This document shows positions 1 through 8,298 of a stretch of DNA of 32,765 nucleotides, one piece after another. The stretch lies in the IMG/VR virus record IMGVR_UViG_3300028384_000932, positions 1 to 32,765 of that record. The stretch is one strand, 5' to 3'. The DNA comes from a virus. Under the pieces are notes generated by a model. The model searched no databases and was not told the origin of the DNA. It saw nothing but the letters and a program-made list of their open reading frames with translations. Position 1 is the first letter of the stretch. Each line of letters starts with the position of its first letter. A program made the translations under genes and the position numbers.

Positions 1-11
1 CTCCCACGTAA

Positions 12-30
12 CTCACTGAGAATCAGTGGG
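12..30. other. short perfect hairpin near the left end
   Basis: CACTGA (14-19) and TCAGTG (23-28) are exact inverted repeats around a GAA triloop, and the stem extends by a T-G and a C-G pair (12-13 with 29-30). No T-tract follows, so a classical intrinsic terminator is not supported. It sits directly upstream of the candidate promoter at 35-65 and could be an operator or the end of an upstream transcript. Confidence 0.4.
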
Positions 31-34
31 CCTG

Positions 35-65
35 TTTGCATGGGAGACATGGAGACATATATTCA
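35..65 (+). promoter_or_regulatory. candidate Bacteroidota-type promoter for the late operon
   Basis: TTTG at 35-38 is followed after 19 bases by TATATTCA at 58-65, which matches 6 of 8 positions of the Bacteroidota -7 element TAnnTTTG. The 19-base spacing fits the known 19-21. It lies just upstream of the first gene of the + strand operon. The match is imperfect and the sequence is AT-rich, so this is only a candidate. It is weaker than the perfect copy on the - strand at 29757-29788. Confidence 0.35.
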
Positions 66-147
66 GAGAAAGTATGTACACACATAAGGGGGTAGGTTGA
101 CGCTACAATTTTTCCGATTCCTATCTCTCCTCATCTCCCCATCTCCC

Positions 148-555
148 ATGAACATCAGACGTAAGGCCCGGCGAAAGCCCTGGATGGCAAAGGCCAAAAG
201 CCGCCTCGATCGTAGGCGCAGCAACTTCACCGGCGCTGAACACTCCAACACCAATCCACTCTACAAGACGGCACGATGGAAAGCGGTACGTGAAGGCGTT
301 CTGTCCCGGCACCCCATCTGTTTTTGGTGTCAAGCAATTGGCAAGGTCACAGAGGCCACCGATGCGGACCACGTGCAACCATCTTCCAGTCTCGACGACA
401 CACAATTCTTCGACCCCGACAACTTGGTCGGAAGCTGTCGCAGTTGCAACTCCCGACGAGCCAGTTACACTGCCAAAGGCGTGAACTTCCAAACCAAGGA
501 AGAGTGGGCGGAGTACCTTCGTCAGAAGTCCATCGGTAAATTCTTCGGCTTATGA
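148..555 (+). CDS. HNH endonuclease
   Basis: Small HNH-family nuclease, 135 aa from this start. It shows the zinc-ribbon style HNH layout: CFWC (C-x2-C), then the ADHV core with the catalytic DH pair, an NL pair, and SCRSCN (second C-x2-C), where the usual final His is Asn. HNH proteins beside the terminase genes are widespread in HK97-like phages and in some cases are needed for terminase cleavage at cos or pac sites; that role here is inferred from position. The reading frame is open back to a TTG at 97, preceded by AAGGGGG, but that extension is an odd hydrophobic stretch. ATG 148 and ATG 184 are both plausible. Its TGA overlaps the next ATG (ATGA). Confidence 0.82.
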   Translation: MNIRRKARRKPWMAKAKSRLDRRRSNFTGAEHSNTNPLYKTARWKAVREGVLSRHPICFWCQAIGKVTEATDADHVQPSSSLDDTQFFDPDNLVGSCRSCNSRRASYTAKGVNFQTKEEWAEYLRQKSIGKFFGL

Positions 556-935
556 CATTCACGACACTCATCCCACAGGCCCGCACCGCACTTACCGGAT
601 TTGCAAACCTGACCTCGGTCGTACCTGCGGACAGAATCACTTTTGCTAGACGCCCACAAGGTGACTTAAAGCCGGGCATCACTCTGGAAGTCGGAGCCGT
701 GGACTACAACCCCGTGATGGGAAACTCTCAGGGTGAGATTCGATACCGCATCGATTACAACGCGTTTTCAGAAAGCGCCGCACAGGCCGCTCAAATCCAT
801 GAGCTGATGAAAGACGCAATCAACGCGGCTTCTCCTGCTGATTATGACATGACTTTCTTCGATGAGTCGTATTTTGTGGATGTCGATGATGTGCACCGTA
901 CAACCCTTATGGTCGACTTCATCAAGTTCACATAA
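552..935 (+). CDS. DUF3168-like neck/tail completion protein
   Basis: 127 aa. The pattern of a short N-terminal helix (QARTALTGFANLTSVV), then an R-I-x-F-A-R-x-P-Q-G-D strand and a C-terminal beta-hairpin ending in ...LMVDFIKF resembles the DUF3168 / tail terminator family, which caps the tail tube at the neck. This is fold-level recognition by eye, not a search. Oddly, it lies before the small terminase rather than after the gp10-like gene at 8657, where this family usually sits. It overlaps the HNH stop by ATGA and is followed one base later by terS. If the assignment is right, it completes an otherwise missing tail terminator for this virion. Confidence 0.55.
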   Translation: MTFTTLIPQARTALTGFANLTSVVPADRITFARRPQGDLKPGITLEVGAVDYNPVMGNSQGEIRYRIDYNAFSESAAQAAQIHELMKDAINAASPADYDMTFFDESYFVDVDDVHRTTLMVDFIKFT

Positions 936-936
936 T

Positions 937-1416
937 ATGACCGCGGACAAAAAGGACATTCTTGAGCAGATGCGACAGGCGGCCAAGGCTGCTGTTGAAC
1001 CCAAGCAATCTGACGCGGTAAAAGACACGAGCTCTGACTTACGGCCAATTTTCGAGCTGGACCAAGACGGTGACCGCCTCTTTCGCTCTGTCATCGACTA
1101 CTTGGAGAGTCGTGGATTGATTGAAGCTGTGGACGTAATCACGGTCACCATGTTGGCCAAAAGCTTGGCGCTGTACATCGCCGCGGCGCGTCAAGTCCAA
1201 GGTGCTGACGACATGATTCAGATTTACCAAAACGGAACGAGCAACGTCAGCGGAGCGTTTACCGCTTTGGCCAAGGCCCAGGATCAAGTTATGAAGCTGT
1301 CAGCCAAGCTCGGACTGTCTCCGATGGACCGCACTCGCATCTTGGGCGCTACCGCTAATTCCGGCGCGGCCAACGACAAGTCTGCGGAGGGCGACGACAT
1401 TGACGCACTGATGTAA
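937..1416 (+). CDS. terS: terminase small subunit (P27-like)
   Basis: 159 aa. It lies directly before the large terminase and ends in TAATG, overlapping that start by one base. The body is helical, with a central segment LFRSVIDYLESRGLIEAVDV and a later KLGLSPMDRTRI motif that matches the conserved C-terminal 'LGL(T/S)Pxx(R)xRL' signature of the P27 family. Small terminases bind the packaging site and regulate the ATPase and nuclease of the large subunit. The frame is open upstream to 862, but that part overlaps the preceding gene and does not look like protein; ATG 937, one base after the upstream TAA, is chosen. The C-terminus is acidic and Asp/Ala rich. Confidence 0.78.
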   Translation: MTADKKDILEQMRQAAKAAVEPKQSDAVKDTSSDLRPIFELDQDGDRLFRSVIDYLESRGLIEAVDVITVTMLAKSLALYIAAARQVQGADDMIQIYQNGTSNVSGAFTALAKAQDQVMKLSAKLGLSPMDRTRILGATANSGAANDKSAEGDDIDALM

Positions 1417-3167
1417 TGACGGGAGGCGTGGACACAACCGCGCTCAACAGAGTTTGGGATTACGTGGAACAGGTGGATTCGGGGGAGATTGTCACCGGAT
1501 ACTACATAAAAAAGGCATGCGCTCGCTTCGTCTCCGATCTGGAACGCGATGATTGGGAGTGGACCTTTAACATGCCCGCGGCTGCCCGCTACCTTAATTT
1601 CATCGAGCGTGTGTGTGTGCATACCCGTGGTGAGTTGGCCAACAAGAAGATGGTCTTGGAACCATGGCAGTGCTTCTTTGTGGCTCAAATGTTTGGTTGG
1701 GTAAGCAAGGAAGACCCTGAACTGCGGCGATTTAACACCGCACACCTCTTTGTGGCCCGAAAAAACGGCAAAACCCAGCTTGCGGCCGCTATTGCCCTGG
1801 CCATGGCTGTCCTTGACGGTGATGGCGCTCCGCAGTTGGTTACCGCCGCGACTAAGCGGGACCAAGCCCGCGAGGTGTTCGATGAGGTTTGCCGATGCGT
1901 GAAAAGCAGCGCACCCCTATCCAAGCGATTTAAGGTGCAAAGAGCCGAGGTACAGTGCCCAAACAACGGTGTCATCAAGCCTTTGAGCTCGGATGCCAAC
2001 ACTTTGGACGGATTGAACCTCAATTTGGCCATCGTTGACGAGTTCCACGCTATGAAGAATGGCGACCTCTACCGAGTCCTTGCTTCGTCTATGGGTAGCC
2101 GAAAGAGCCCCTTAATGTTGGCAATCACCACTGCCGGCTTTGTTGCTGACGGCCCATGTGCTCAGTTCATTAGGGCCGGAAAGGAGGTGCTAGATGGGGT
2201 CAAAAGCAACGATAGGCTGCTGATTTTGCCGTATGAGATAGACGCTGAGGATGAGTGGGACGACGAATCGGTGTGGGCGAAAGCCAACCCCAACCTCTCA
2301 GTCAGCGTTAGTGCGGAACACTTGCGGAGTCAGTTTGCCAACGCAAGCATGTACGGAGGGCGGAGCATCACCGAGTTCATGATTAAGCACCTCAACATTT
2401 TTGTTGGCAGTGAGAGTGTTTGGGTGGACGATTCCGTGTTTTGGTCGGAGCAAAACCGTCTTCCTGGACTTCAATTCGCCGATTCTGACCGTACCACCGG
2501 CAAGCCCATCGCATACTTGGGTCTTGACCTTGCAAGCACCGACGACATCACCTCGCTGTCCATCTGCACCGGTGACGAGGAGAAGGGGTGGGGTGTCCTC
2601 AACTACTACTTCCTGCCCGAAAGAGCCATCATCAAGCGTCTGGAACGGGACGAAACCTCGATTTACGCTGATTTCCGCAAGATGGAACACGTAATCATCA
2701 CAGAGGGCAACGTAACGGACTACAATTCTATTCGCAGGTTGATTAGCGGCCACTACGTTCAGGACGGGGTGGTTAAGTATGATCCTGACAATCTCAGCGA
2801 GCAGTACAAAATCCGGGGATTGGCCTACGACCGGTGGAACAGCCTCAACCTTATCCGCGATTTGGAGGGTGATGGCGTCACCTGTGACCCTTATGGACAG
2901 GGATTTGCTTCTATGAGCTTCCCTTCCAAGGAATTTGAAAAGGCTTTGCTCCAAGATAAGTTGCATCATGGCGGCGATGAGGTTCTTCGTTGGATGATGT
3001 CCAATGTAACGCTTAGAACCGATCCAAGCGGCAACATCAAGCCAGATAAGGGTAAGTCCGGCGATAAAATCGACGGTGTGGTCAGCACAGTCATGGCCAT
3101 TGGAGAGGCATTGACCTTTGAAGAGGGCGAAAGCTTTGATTTCTTCATGGCTGTCGTAGACATGTAG
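1416..3167 (+). CDS. terL: terminase large subunit (HK97-like)
   Basis: 583 aa, a normal length. It is the DNA-packaging motor ATPase plus nuclease at the portal. Visible motifs: Walker A VARKNGKT at about residues 113-120, Walker B LAIVDEF at 204-210 with the catalytic D-E pair, coupling motif ITTAG near 237-241, and the start of the RNase H-like nuclease domain at YLGLDLAST (367-375, metal-binding Asp 371). A further acidic nuclease residue is likely in the GLAYDRWN segment, and the SGDKIDGVVS segment near the C-terminus matches the last acidic motif. The VARKNGKT type of Walker A groups it with the Terminase_1/HK97 branch, which in characterised members packages from cos ends; cos here is not shown. 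The start overlaps the terS stop. Confidence 0.96.
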   Translation: MTGGVDTTALNRVWDYVEQVDSGEIVTGYYIKKACARFVSDLERDDWEWTFNMPAAARYLNFIERVCVHTRGELANKKMVLEPWQCFFVAQMFGWVSKEDPELRRFNTAHLFVARKNGKTQLAAAIALAMAVLDGDGAPQLVTAATKRDQAREVFDEVCRCVKSSAPLSKRFKVQRAEVQCPNNGVIKPLSSDANTLDGLNLNLAIVDEFHAMKNGDLYRVLASSMGSRKSPLMLAITTAGFVADGPCAQFIRAGKEVLDGVKSNDRLLILPYEIDAEDEWDDESVWAKANPNLSVSVSAEHLRSQFANASMYGGRSITEFMIKHLNIFVGSESVWVDDSVFWSEQNRLPGLQFADSDRTTGKPIAYLGLDLASTDDITSLSICTGDEEKGWGVLNYYFLPERAIIKRLERDETSIYADFRKMEHVIITEGNVTDYNSIRRLISGHYVQDGVVKYDPDNLSEQYKIRGLAYDRWNSLNLIRDLEGDGVTCDPYGQGFASMSFPSKEFEKALLQDKLHHGGDEVLRWMMSNVTLRTDPSGNIKPDKGKSGDKIDGVVSTVMAIGEALTFEEGESFDFFMAVVDM

Positions 3168-3197
3168 TCTCACGTAAACAATTGAAAATTTGCAGAC

Positions 3198-4436
3198 ATG
3201 GCAGAGAGCAAGCCAAATATTATTCAGAGGGCATTTCGGGCTCTCTTCCCCAAGGAGAAGCGAAACTTTGCTGACTACATGTTGGCTCAGGGGCAGAACT
3301 ACATGCGCCTGTATGGTGACGGGTATAGTGGTGGCGCTGCCGCACTTCAACTTTCCGCCGTCTATGCTTGTGTGAGCAAGATTGCAGACACCATTGCCAG
3401 CTTGGAGCCGCACATCGTAGAGTACGAGGGCAACAGTCACTCGTCTCGGAAGATGCGCCATGACCACCAAGCGTACAACATGATTGCCAAAGAGCCCAAC
3501 CCAATGATGGGTTCCTACGAGTTCTGGCAGATGATTATTAGTGACGCTCTGCTCTACGGCGTGGGCCTAGCCATCATTGACCGCGAGCGTGCCGAGATGT
3601 ATTACCTGCCCGCATCACGGGCCACCATGACCACCAACAAGGACACGGGCGACCGGTTCTACACCTATGAGAACGCACCGAAGCCGGTACCACACACTGA
3701 GATTTTGGAAATCCGCGCCTTCCGAGGCGTAAATCCCACTCAACAGCAATTACAGAACATGTCTACCGCCAAGGCCGTCCAGGACTTTGGCAGCAAGTTC
3801 TTCGAGAACGGTGGAATGATGGGGGGCATCCTGTCTACCAAAGAGCATTTGAGCGTGGAGCAAATGCAGGAAGCCAAAGACATGTGGCAAAGGGAGTACG
3901 CCGGCATCACCAACGCCCACAAGATGGCCATCCTCGGAGGCGGCTTCCAATACCAACCACTCACGGTGCCTCTTGAGCAGCTGCAATTCTTGGAAATGCG
4001 CAAGTACACCACCGAGGAGATTGCCCGCATCTATGGCATCCCGCCGGCCATGATTGGAATGGAGGGCAACACTGCATACAGCAATTACGAGCAACAGGTT
4101 CTTCAGTTCCAACAGGGGTGCATCCTCCCGTGGGTCCGTAGAATCGAGTTGGAGATTGAGCGAAAGTTGCTTGGTACTAACACTAAGTACGGATGCTTCT
4201 TTGACGTGGCCACCCTGCTTCGCGCAGACACTGAGTCTCGCGCTAAGTACTATCATTCCCTGCTCCAAGACGGAGTCCTCAGTATCAATGAGGTCAGGGA
4301 AAAAGAGGGGCTGGGCCCCGTAGAGGGAGGCGATGCGCACCACCTCCAAGTCAACATGATACCTTTGGATGCAATGCCGGCTTTTGCGGCGAAAAACACA
4401 CAAGAAAATGGCACGATTGGCAGTTTGGATCGGTAA
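3198..4436 (+). CDS. portal protein (HK97 family)
   Basis: 412 aa, close to the usual 400-450. It forms the dodecameric ring at the capsid vertex through which DNA passes. Family signatures are the N-terminal SAVYACVSKIADTIASL (about residues 53-69), the YTTEEIARIYGIPPAMIG segment (about 269-286) and the following YSNYEQQVLQFQQGCILPW stretch, all typical of phage portal proteins. A 30-base gap separates it from terL, one of the larger gaps in this operon; AATTGAAAATTTGCAGAC precedes the ATG, without a Shine-Dalgarno motif, as expected for a Bacteroidota-type host. The last 29 bases overlap the next gene. Confidence 0.95.
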   Translation: MAESKPNIIQRAFRALFPKEKRNFADYMLAQGQNYMRLYGDGYSGGAAALQLSAVYACVSKIADTIASLEPHIVEYEGNSHSSRKMRHDHQAYNMIAKEPNPMMGSYEFWQMIISDALLYGVGLAIIDRERAEMYYLPASRATMTTNKDTGDRFYTYENAPKPVPHTEILEIRAFRGVNPTQQQLQNMSTAKAVQDFGSKFFENGGMMGGILSTKEHLSVEQMQEAKDMWQREYAGITNAHKMAILGGGFQYQPLTVPLEQLQFLEMRKYTTEEIARIYGIPPAMIGMEGNTAYSNYEQQVLQFQQGCILPWVRRIELEIERKLLGTNTKYGCFFDVATLLRADTESRAKYYHSLLQDGVLSINEVREKEGLGPVEGGDAHHLQVNMIPLDAMPAFAAKNTQENGTIGSLDR

Positions 4437-4896
4437 CGTCCGCAACCGGACGACAGGCATTGTTCAGGATGAAACTGGTGCTCGCGTCACCACCGCAGTG
4501 GAGCTTGATGAGGGCGTGAACAACATCACTCACGCATTCCCCATTTACATCAGTGCGAACACGAGCAACAACGAAACGTCTTTTGACCTGAAGGTGGCTG
4601 AGGCTGTAAGCGCCTGTATTTCTGATCGAGCAAGTGTCGAGGCCGCAAGTTTGGGAGATGTCACATTGGTGGCCACCGATGAAGACCCCGTCCGAGCCGC
4701 CATGGACGTGAACGCTATTGCCCTTGCTTTAGCGGAGATGACCGAGCTTGGTTTTGTATCTGAGTCGGGCAAGGGTGACTATCGGTGGACTTTCGGCAAG
4801 GGCATCTACGCTATGGGCTACGCTTGGCTTACTTCGGGTAGCGCCTCGGTTTCCTTGGCTCAGGCCAATGACATTTCGAACGTCCACTGGAAGTAA
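4408..4896 (+). CDS. unknown protein between portal and protease-capsid
   Basis: 162 aa; no family recognised. The ATG at 4408 gives MARLAVWIGNV and overlaps the portal end by 29 bases; an earlier in-frame ATG at 4369 would overlap the portal further and adds a basic stretch that looks like a shadow. The protein is Ala/Val/Thr rich, with a predicted helical middle (AAMDVNAIALALAEMTELGF) and a glycine/serine-rich C-terminus (GYAWLTSGSASVSLAQ). It has no signal peptide, no convincing membrane segment and no Cys cluster. It ends in TAATG with the next gene. Position suggests a head-assembly or minor virion role, but that is inference only. Confidence 0.7.
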   Translation: MARLAVWIGNVRNRTTGIVQDETGARVTTAVELDEGVNNITHAFPIYISANTSNNETSFDLKVAEAVSACISDRASVEAASLGDVTLVATDEDPVRAAMDVNAIALALAEMTELGFVSESGKGDYRWTFGKGIYAMGYAWLTSGSASVSLAQANDISNVHWK

Positions 4897-5510
4897 TGGC
4901 TGAAACTTACGGTGGATACCCGGACTCTGCGAAGGCTGCCGCCCGCAAAGCTCTTCGCCATAAAGAGAAGAATGGCTCCTCTTGCGGAACGAATGTCGGT
5001 TGGCAGAGGGCTAACCAAATTTCGTCTGGCGAGAAGTTGAGCCTGTCAACTATAAAAAGAACGTTTAGCTTTCTGAGTCGTAGTGAGACCTACAACCAGG
5101 GAAAGTTCTTTGACAAGGACGGTCGCGAGATTTGCGGCAGTGTCATGTACGCCGCTTGGGGAGGTAGCTCCATGAAGAGTTGGTGTAGCGGCGTCATCAA
5201 TAAGGTGGAGGGTCGCAAAGCCGCTATCACCGGAGACGTCAAGAAGGGTTTGGAGAAGAAGGTCAAGGACCATAATGATTCTGACCCCAAGCATAAGGCT
5301 ACGTATTCGATGTTGGCGGAGTGCTTTCGCCGTGGGGTGGGCGCATACAAGACCAACCCTGGATCCGTCCGACCCAATGTGAAGTCCCCTGAGCAGTGGG
5401 CTTATGCGCGGTGCAACAGCCTGTTGTACTGCCTTAGAAATGAAAAATTCCGTAGCGGCAAGCACGATCAAGACCTGCTTCCGTCTGCACACCCCTTAAG
5501 CACGAAATAA
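4896..5510 (+). CDS. conserved two-part phage protein of unknown function
   Basis: 204 aa, basic. It has two conserved-looking parts. The N-terminal part (about 8-50) reads as Ala/Lys helices followed by CGTNVGWQRANQISSGEKLS, then a tryptophan/glycine box AAWGG near 85-89. The C-terminal part (about 140-195) carries RRGVGAYKTNPGSVRPNV, SPEQWAYARCNSLLY and FRSGKHDQDLLP, motifs I recognise from many tailed-phage proteins close to portal or protease genes. Function is not known to me. It starts in the stop of the previous gene (TAATG) and its TAA overlaps the ATG of the protease-capsid gene, so it is coupled to head assembly. Possibly two once-separate modules now joined. Confidence 0.72.
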   Translation: MAETYGGYPDSAKAAARKALRHKEKNGSSCGTNVGWQRANQISSGEKLSLSTIKRTFSFLSRSETYNQGKFFDKDGREICGSVMYAAWGGSSMKSWCSGVINKVEGRKAAITGDVKKGLEKKVKDHNDSDPKHKATYSMLAECFRRGVGAYKTNPGSVRPNVKSPEQWAYARCNSLLYCLRNEKFRSGKHDQDLLPSAHPLSTK

Positions 5511-7369
5511 TGGAGAACAAAGAAATCCGAATCCTGTCGAGCTCTATCGACGTCCGGCAGGATAGCGACAAGCCCACTGTGGTGGAAGGCTACGCCGCCG
5601 TCTTCAATGAAGAGACGGTCATTGGCGGGCAGTTTGCAGAGCGCGTTGCTCCGGGAGCATTTGACAATGCCGACATGAAAGACACGGTCGCTCTGTTTAA
5701 TCACAACATCGACCAACCCCTTGCCCGCGCAGGTCACGGCCTTGATGTGACTGTGGACTCACGCGGACTTAAGTACCGTTTTGAGGTTGGCAATCAGTCT
5801 TACGCCAAGGACTTGGTGGAAAATATTCGCATGGGCAACGTGAGCACCAGCTCCTTTGGATTCACCGTGCGTGATGATGAGTGGGAGCGCCGCGACGACG
5901 GTCTTAACTTGCGAACCATTAAAGAAGTAGGACTGTTGTTTGACGTTTCTCCCACGACCCAAGGAGCGTACCCCACCACCGATGTGGGGCTTCGTAGTAT
6001 GGAGGCTGCTTTGGCCAACGAGGACGTCACCCTGATTGAACAGGAGGAGGTCCGTGCAGAGCAAGAGGAGGAAGAGGAGAAGGAAGAGAAGGCGTATGGC
6101 GCCAAGGATGAGGACGAAGACAAGGAGGAGAAGTCCGAAGAGGAGGAAGAGGACAAGGAGGAGAAGATGATGGACGAAGAAGAAGAGAAAGAAGAGGACG
6201 AAGAGGAGCGGGTCGATCAACTCATCGACCAAAGCATCCTGCCTCATCCTTTTGGCATTGAAGAAAACCCTGAGCCGGAGGCTCGCATTTATAACAATTC
6301 AAACTCCACTACCATGGAAAACGAAAAGAAAGCTCCGGCCATCATTCAGAGCCGGGGTGACAAGCAAGACAACGCCGTTCAGCGGTTTAGTCTCGGAAAG
6401 GCCATCCGCGAAGCGGCCCAAGGTCGTCTGACCGGTCTCGAAGCAGAGATGAACCAAGAGGCTCGTGGCGAGTTCACCTCCGCCAAGGTCAACGTTAGCG
6501 GTGGCATCAACATCCCGTCCGCTTTCTTGACTCAGCGTGCAGCTCTTCCGCTCTCCGTTGGTGGGGATGTTACAAATGTCCAAACCGGATACGATGGTAT
6601 CGTCGGTAAGCAGGATGACGGTTTCGTTCCGTTCATGCAGCCGCGCGATATCGCCACGCAGATGGGCGTCCGCTCCATCAACGGTGTGTCCGGAGACATC
6701 GTCTTCCAGGTCAGCAACCCGGAGGCCGCCGTTATCCCGACGAACGAGGCAACTCCCACGACTGTTGCTTCCGGCAACTTCACGGGTGTGACCCTGAGCC
6801 CGACCCGCGTCTCTGCTCACGTGCAGGTGACCGAGCAGCTCATGGCCCAAACCTCTGAGGATCTGGGCGCCTTCATCGGTGCTGAGATTCGCAAGGCTTG
6901 CGATGCCAAGTTCAACGGCACGATTGTGGGCGCCATCGACACGGCCGCTGACACGAACGTGACCCTGGCCGCCTACAACGCTTCCAGCAACAACGCCCTC
7001 GACGCTGAGGCCGCTCTGCTTGCGGACAACGTTGAAGTCGGTGACATCCGGGTTCTCTGTAGCCCCTCCGCTTACCGCACGGCCCGCGCTCTCAGCCTCG
7101 ACGCTGGTAGCGGCATGCTCTTCGCCACGTCCCCGGCAGAGCGCAACTCCGTGCTGGGCTACCAAACGGTCATCAGCTCCTCCTCTGAGGATGCCAACCT
7201 GTACATGATGGACGTCACCAAGATGGTGTCTGCTCGTTGGGGTGGTTTGAACCTGATTATCGACCCGTACACCGATGCCGACAAGGGTGTCGTCCGGATT
7301 ATCGCCAACATGTACCGCGGCTTCGCTTGCCTCGGCACCAAGGGTTTCGCCGGATACGAGGCTTCCTGA
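5510..7369 (+). CDS. prohead protease fused to HK97-fold major capsid protein
   Basis: 619 aa in three parts. (1) Residues about 1-165 are an HK97-type (S78) prohead protease: VVEGYAAVFNE, then LFNHN with likely catalytic His 65, then STSSFGF with likely nucleophile Ser 115. (2) Residues about 176-236 are an extremely acidic Glu/Asp/Lys linker, probably helical and scaffold-like. (3) From Met 269 (ATG at 6314, MENEKKAP...) follows an HK97-fold major capsid protein of about 351 aa, with a helical N-arm (about 290-320) and a typical C-terminal part ending in GFACLGTKGFAGYEAS. In HK97 these are separate genes, and the protease removes the N-terminal delta domain of the capsid protein. Here self-cleavage near residue 270-330 would release both. 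An extra internal start at 6314 is possible, but no Shine-Dalgarno motif precedes it. Confidence 0.93.
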   Translation: MENKEIRILSSSIDVRQDSDKPTVVEGYAAVFNEETVIGGQFAERVAPGAFDNADMKDTVALFNHNIDQPLARAGHGLDVTVDSRGLKYRFEVGNQSYAKDLVENIRMGNVSTSSFGFTVRDDEWERRDDGLNLRTIKEVGLLFDVSPTTQGAYPTTDVGLRSMEAALANEDVTLIEQEEVRAEQEEEEEKEEKAYGAKDEDEDKEEKSEEEEEDKEEKMMDEEEEKEEDEEERVDQLIDQSILPHPFGIEENPEPEARIYNNSNSTTMENEKKAPAIIQSRGDKQDNAVQRFSLGKAIREAAQGRLTGLEAEMNQEARGEFTSAKVNVSGGINIPSAFLTQRAALPLSVGGDVTNVQTGYDGIVGKQDDGFVPFMQPRDIATQMGVRSINGVSGDIVFQVSNPEAAVIPTNEATPTTVASGNFTGVTLSPTRVSAHVQVTEQLMAQTSEDLGAFIGAEIRKACDAKFNGTIVGAIDTAADTNVTLAAYNASSNNALDAEAALLADNVEVGDIRVLCSPSAYRTARALSLDAGSGMLFATSPAERNSVLGYQTVISSSSEDANLYMMDVTKMVSARWGGLNLIIDPYTDADKGVVRIIANMYRGFACLGTKGFAGYEAS

Positions 7370-7371
7370 TA

Positions 7372-8298
7372 ATGTTCTATGAGGTCAATCGCACATCGTC
7401 TGTAGACGACACGTTCGTGAGCTCCGCTACCATGCGGGCTCACGTTCGTGCGGTTGATGATTCTGAGGACGATCTTTTGGATAGCTACCGCGATGCCGCG
7501 GTGGACTATCTGCAAAATCTTTCGGACCGCGTTCTCGGTCTGTCTACTGCGAAGGTGCTCTTGGACTACTCTGAGTTCAAGGCACCTTTTCGCATTCAGA
7601 AGCTGCAGGAGATTACTGCGGTGAACAAGCTGGAGTACTTCAAGAACGGAGAGTACATCAAGCACATCCCGGAGCTCCCTGACGACGAGGAGCACGGTCA
7701 CCACACTACGTCATTGGCCTTCGTCAACGGCGATGCTGTGGACCGAGTCGTGGAGGTTGACGCTTACGACACCACGGTCAACGTGCGTATGACCGGCGCT
7801 GATTCAGATGGCGCTACCGTGGCACACTTCACGGTTGACAAGTACAACTTTTGGAGTAAAGAGTGGAACCAGGTCGCCACCTCTTCGTTGGGTACGCTCC
7901 TTACCAACTACACGTACACTTCCGTTCCGGCCGGTTTGTATCGGTTCAACTACACGGCTACTGTAGACCTCCAACACACCCACACGAGCCGTCGATACTT
8001 TGCCATCAACAATGGCACCTTGTTTCAGAACAAGGTTATGTCGGACCAATACCCGGCCCGATTTGACTTCTCCAAGCTCTGTGATCTTGTCGAGTACGAC
8101 AATGACATGGAGACGCCATTCCGCATGGAGCTCATGTGCGGAACCCGTTTTAACAGTCTGCCCAAGCAGTACACTCAGGCCGCTCTACTTTTGATTGGCC
8201 ACTACTACAACATGCGCGAAGCCGAAAACATTGGTGGTATCACCAGTGAGGTTAAGGAGGGCGTCCGTCGATTGGTTGCGAGTGTAAGGCAGTTCTAA
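7372..8298 (+). CDS. head-tail connector (gp6-like) with beta insertion
   Basis: 308 aa. The N-terminal helices (DDSEDDLLDSYRDAAVDYLQ, about 20-45) and the C-terminal LPKQYTQAALLLIGHYYNMRE (about 260-285) are the two halves of the HK97 gp6 / QLRRG connector family, which sits under the portal. Between them, residues about 110-225 form a Thr/Tyr/Val-rich beta segment (for example YRFNYTATVDLQH) that usual 100-200 aa family members lack. The ATG at 7372 lies two bases after the capsid TGA; an upstream extension to 7237 is a shadow of the capsid gene. The stop overlaps the next ATG (TAATG). Confidence 0.78.
   Translation: MFYEVNRTSSVDDTFVSSATMRAHVRAVDDSEDDLLDSYRDAAVDYLQNLSDRVLGLSTAKVLLDYSEFKAPFRIQKLQEITAVNKLEYFKNGEYIKHIPELPDDEEHGHHTTSLAFVNGDAVDRVVEVDAYDTTVNVRMTGADSDGATVAHFTVDKYNFWSKEWNQVATSSLGTLLTNYTYTSVPAGLYRFNYTATVDLQHTHTSRRYFAINNGTLFQNKVMSDQYPARFDFSKLCDLVEYDNDMETPFRMELMCGTRFNSLPKQYTQAALLLIGHYYNMREAENIGGITSEVKEGVRRLVASVRQF

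Noticed and set aside
2298-3470. 390-codon antisense ORF over terL and portal
   Set aside because: Lies opposite two clearly identified genes and has no recognisable motifs; long antisense ORFs are expected from the codon use here.
6299-7165. 288-codon antisense ORF over the capsid gene
   Set aside because: Gly/Arg/His/Val-rich mirror of the capsid codons, no family motif, no start context.
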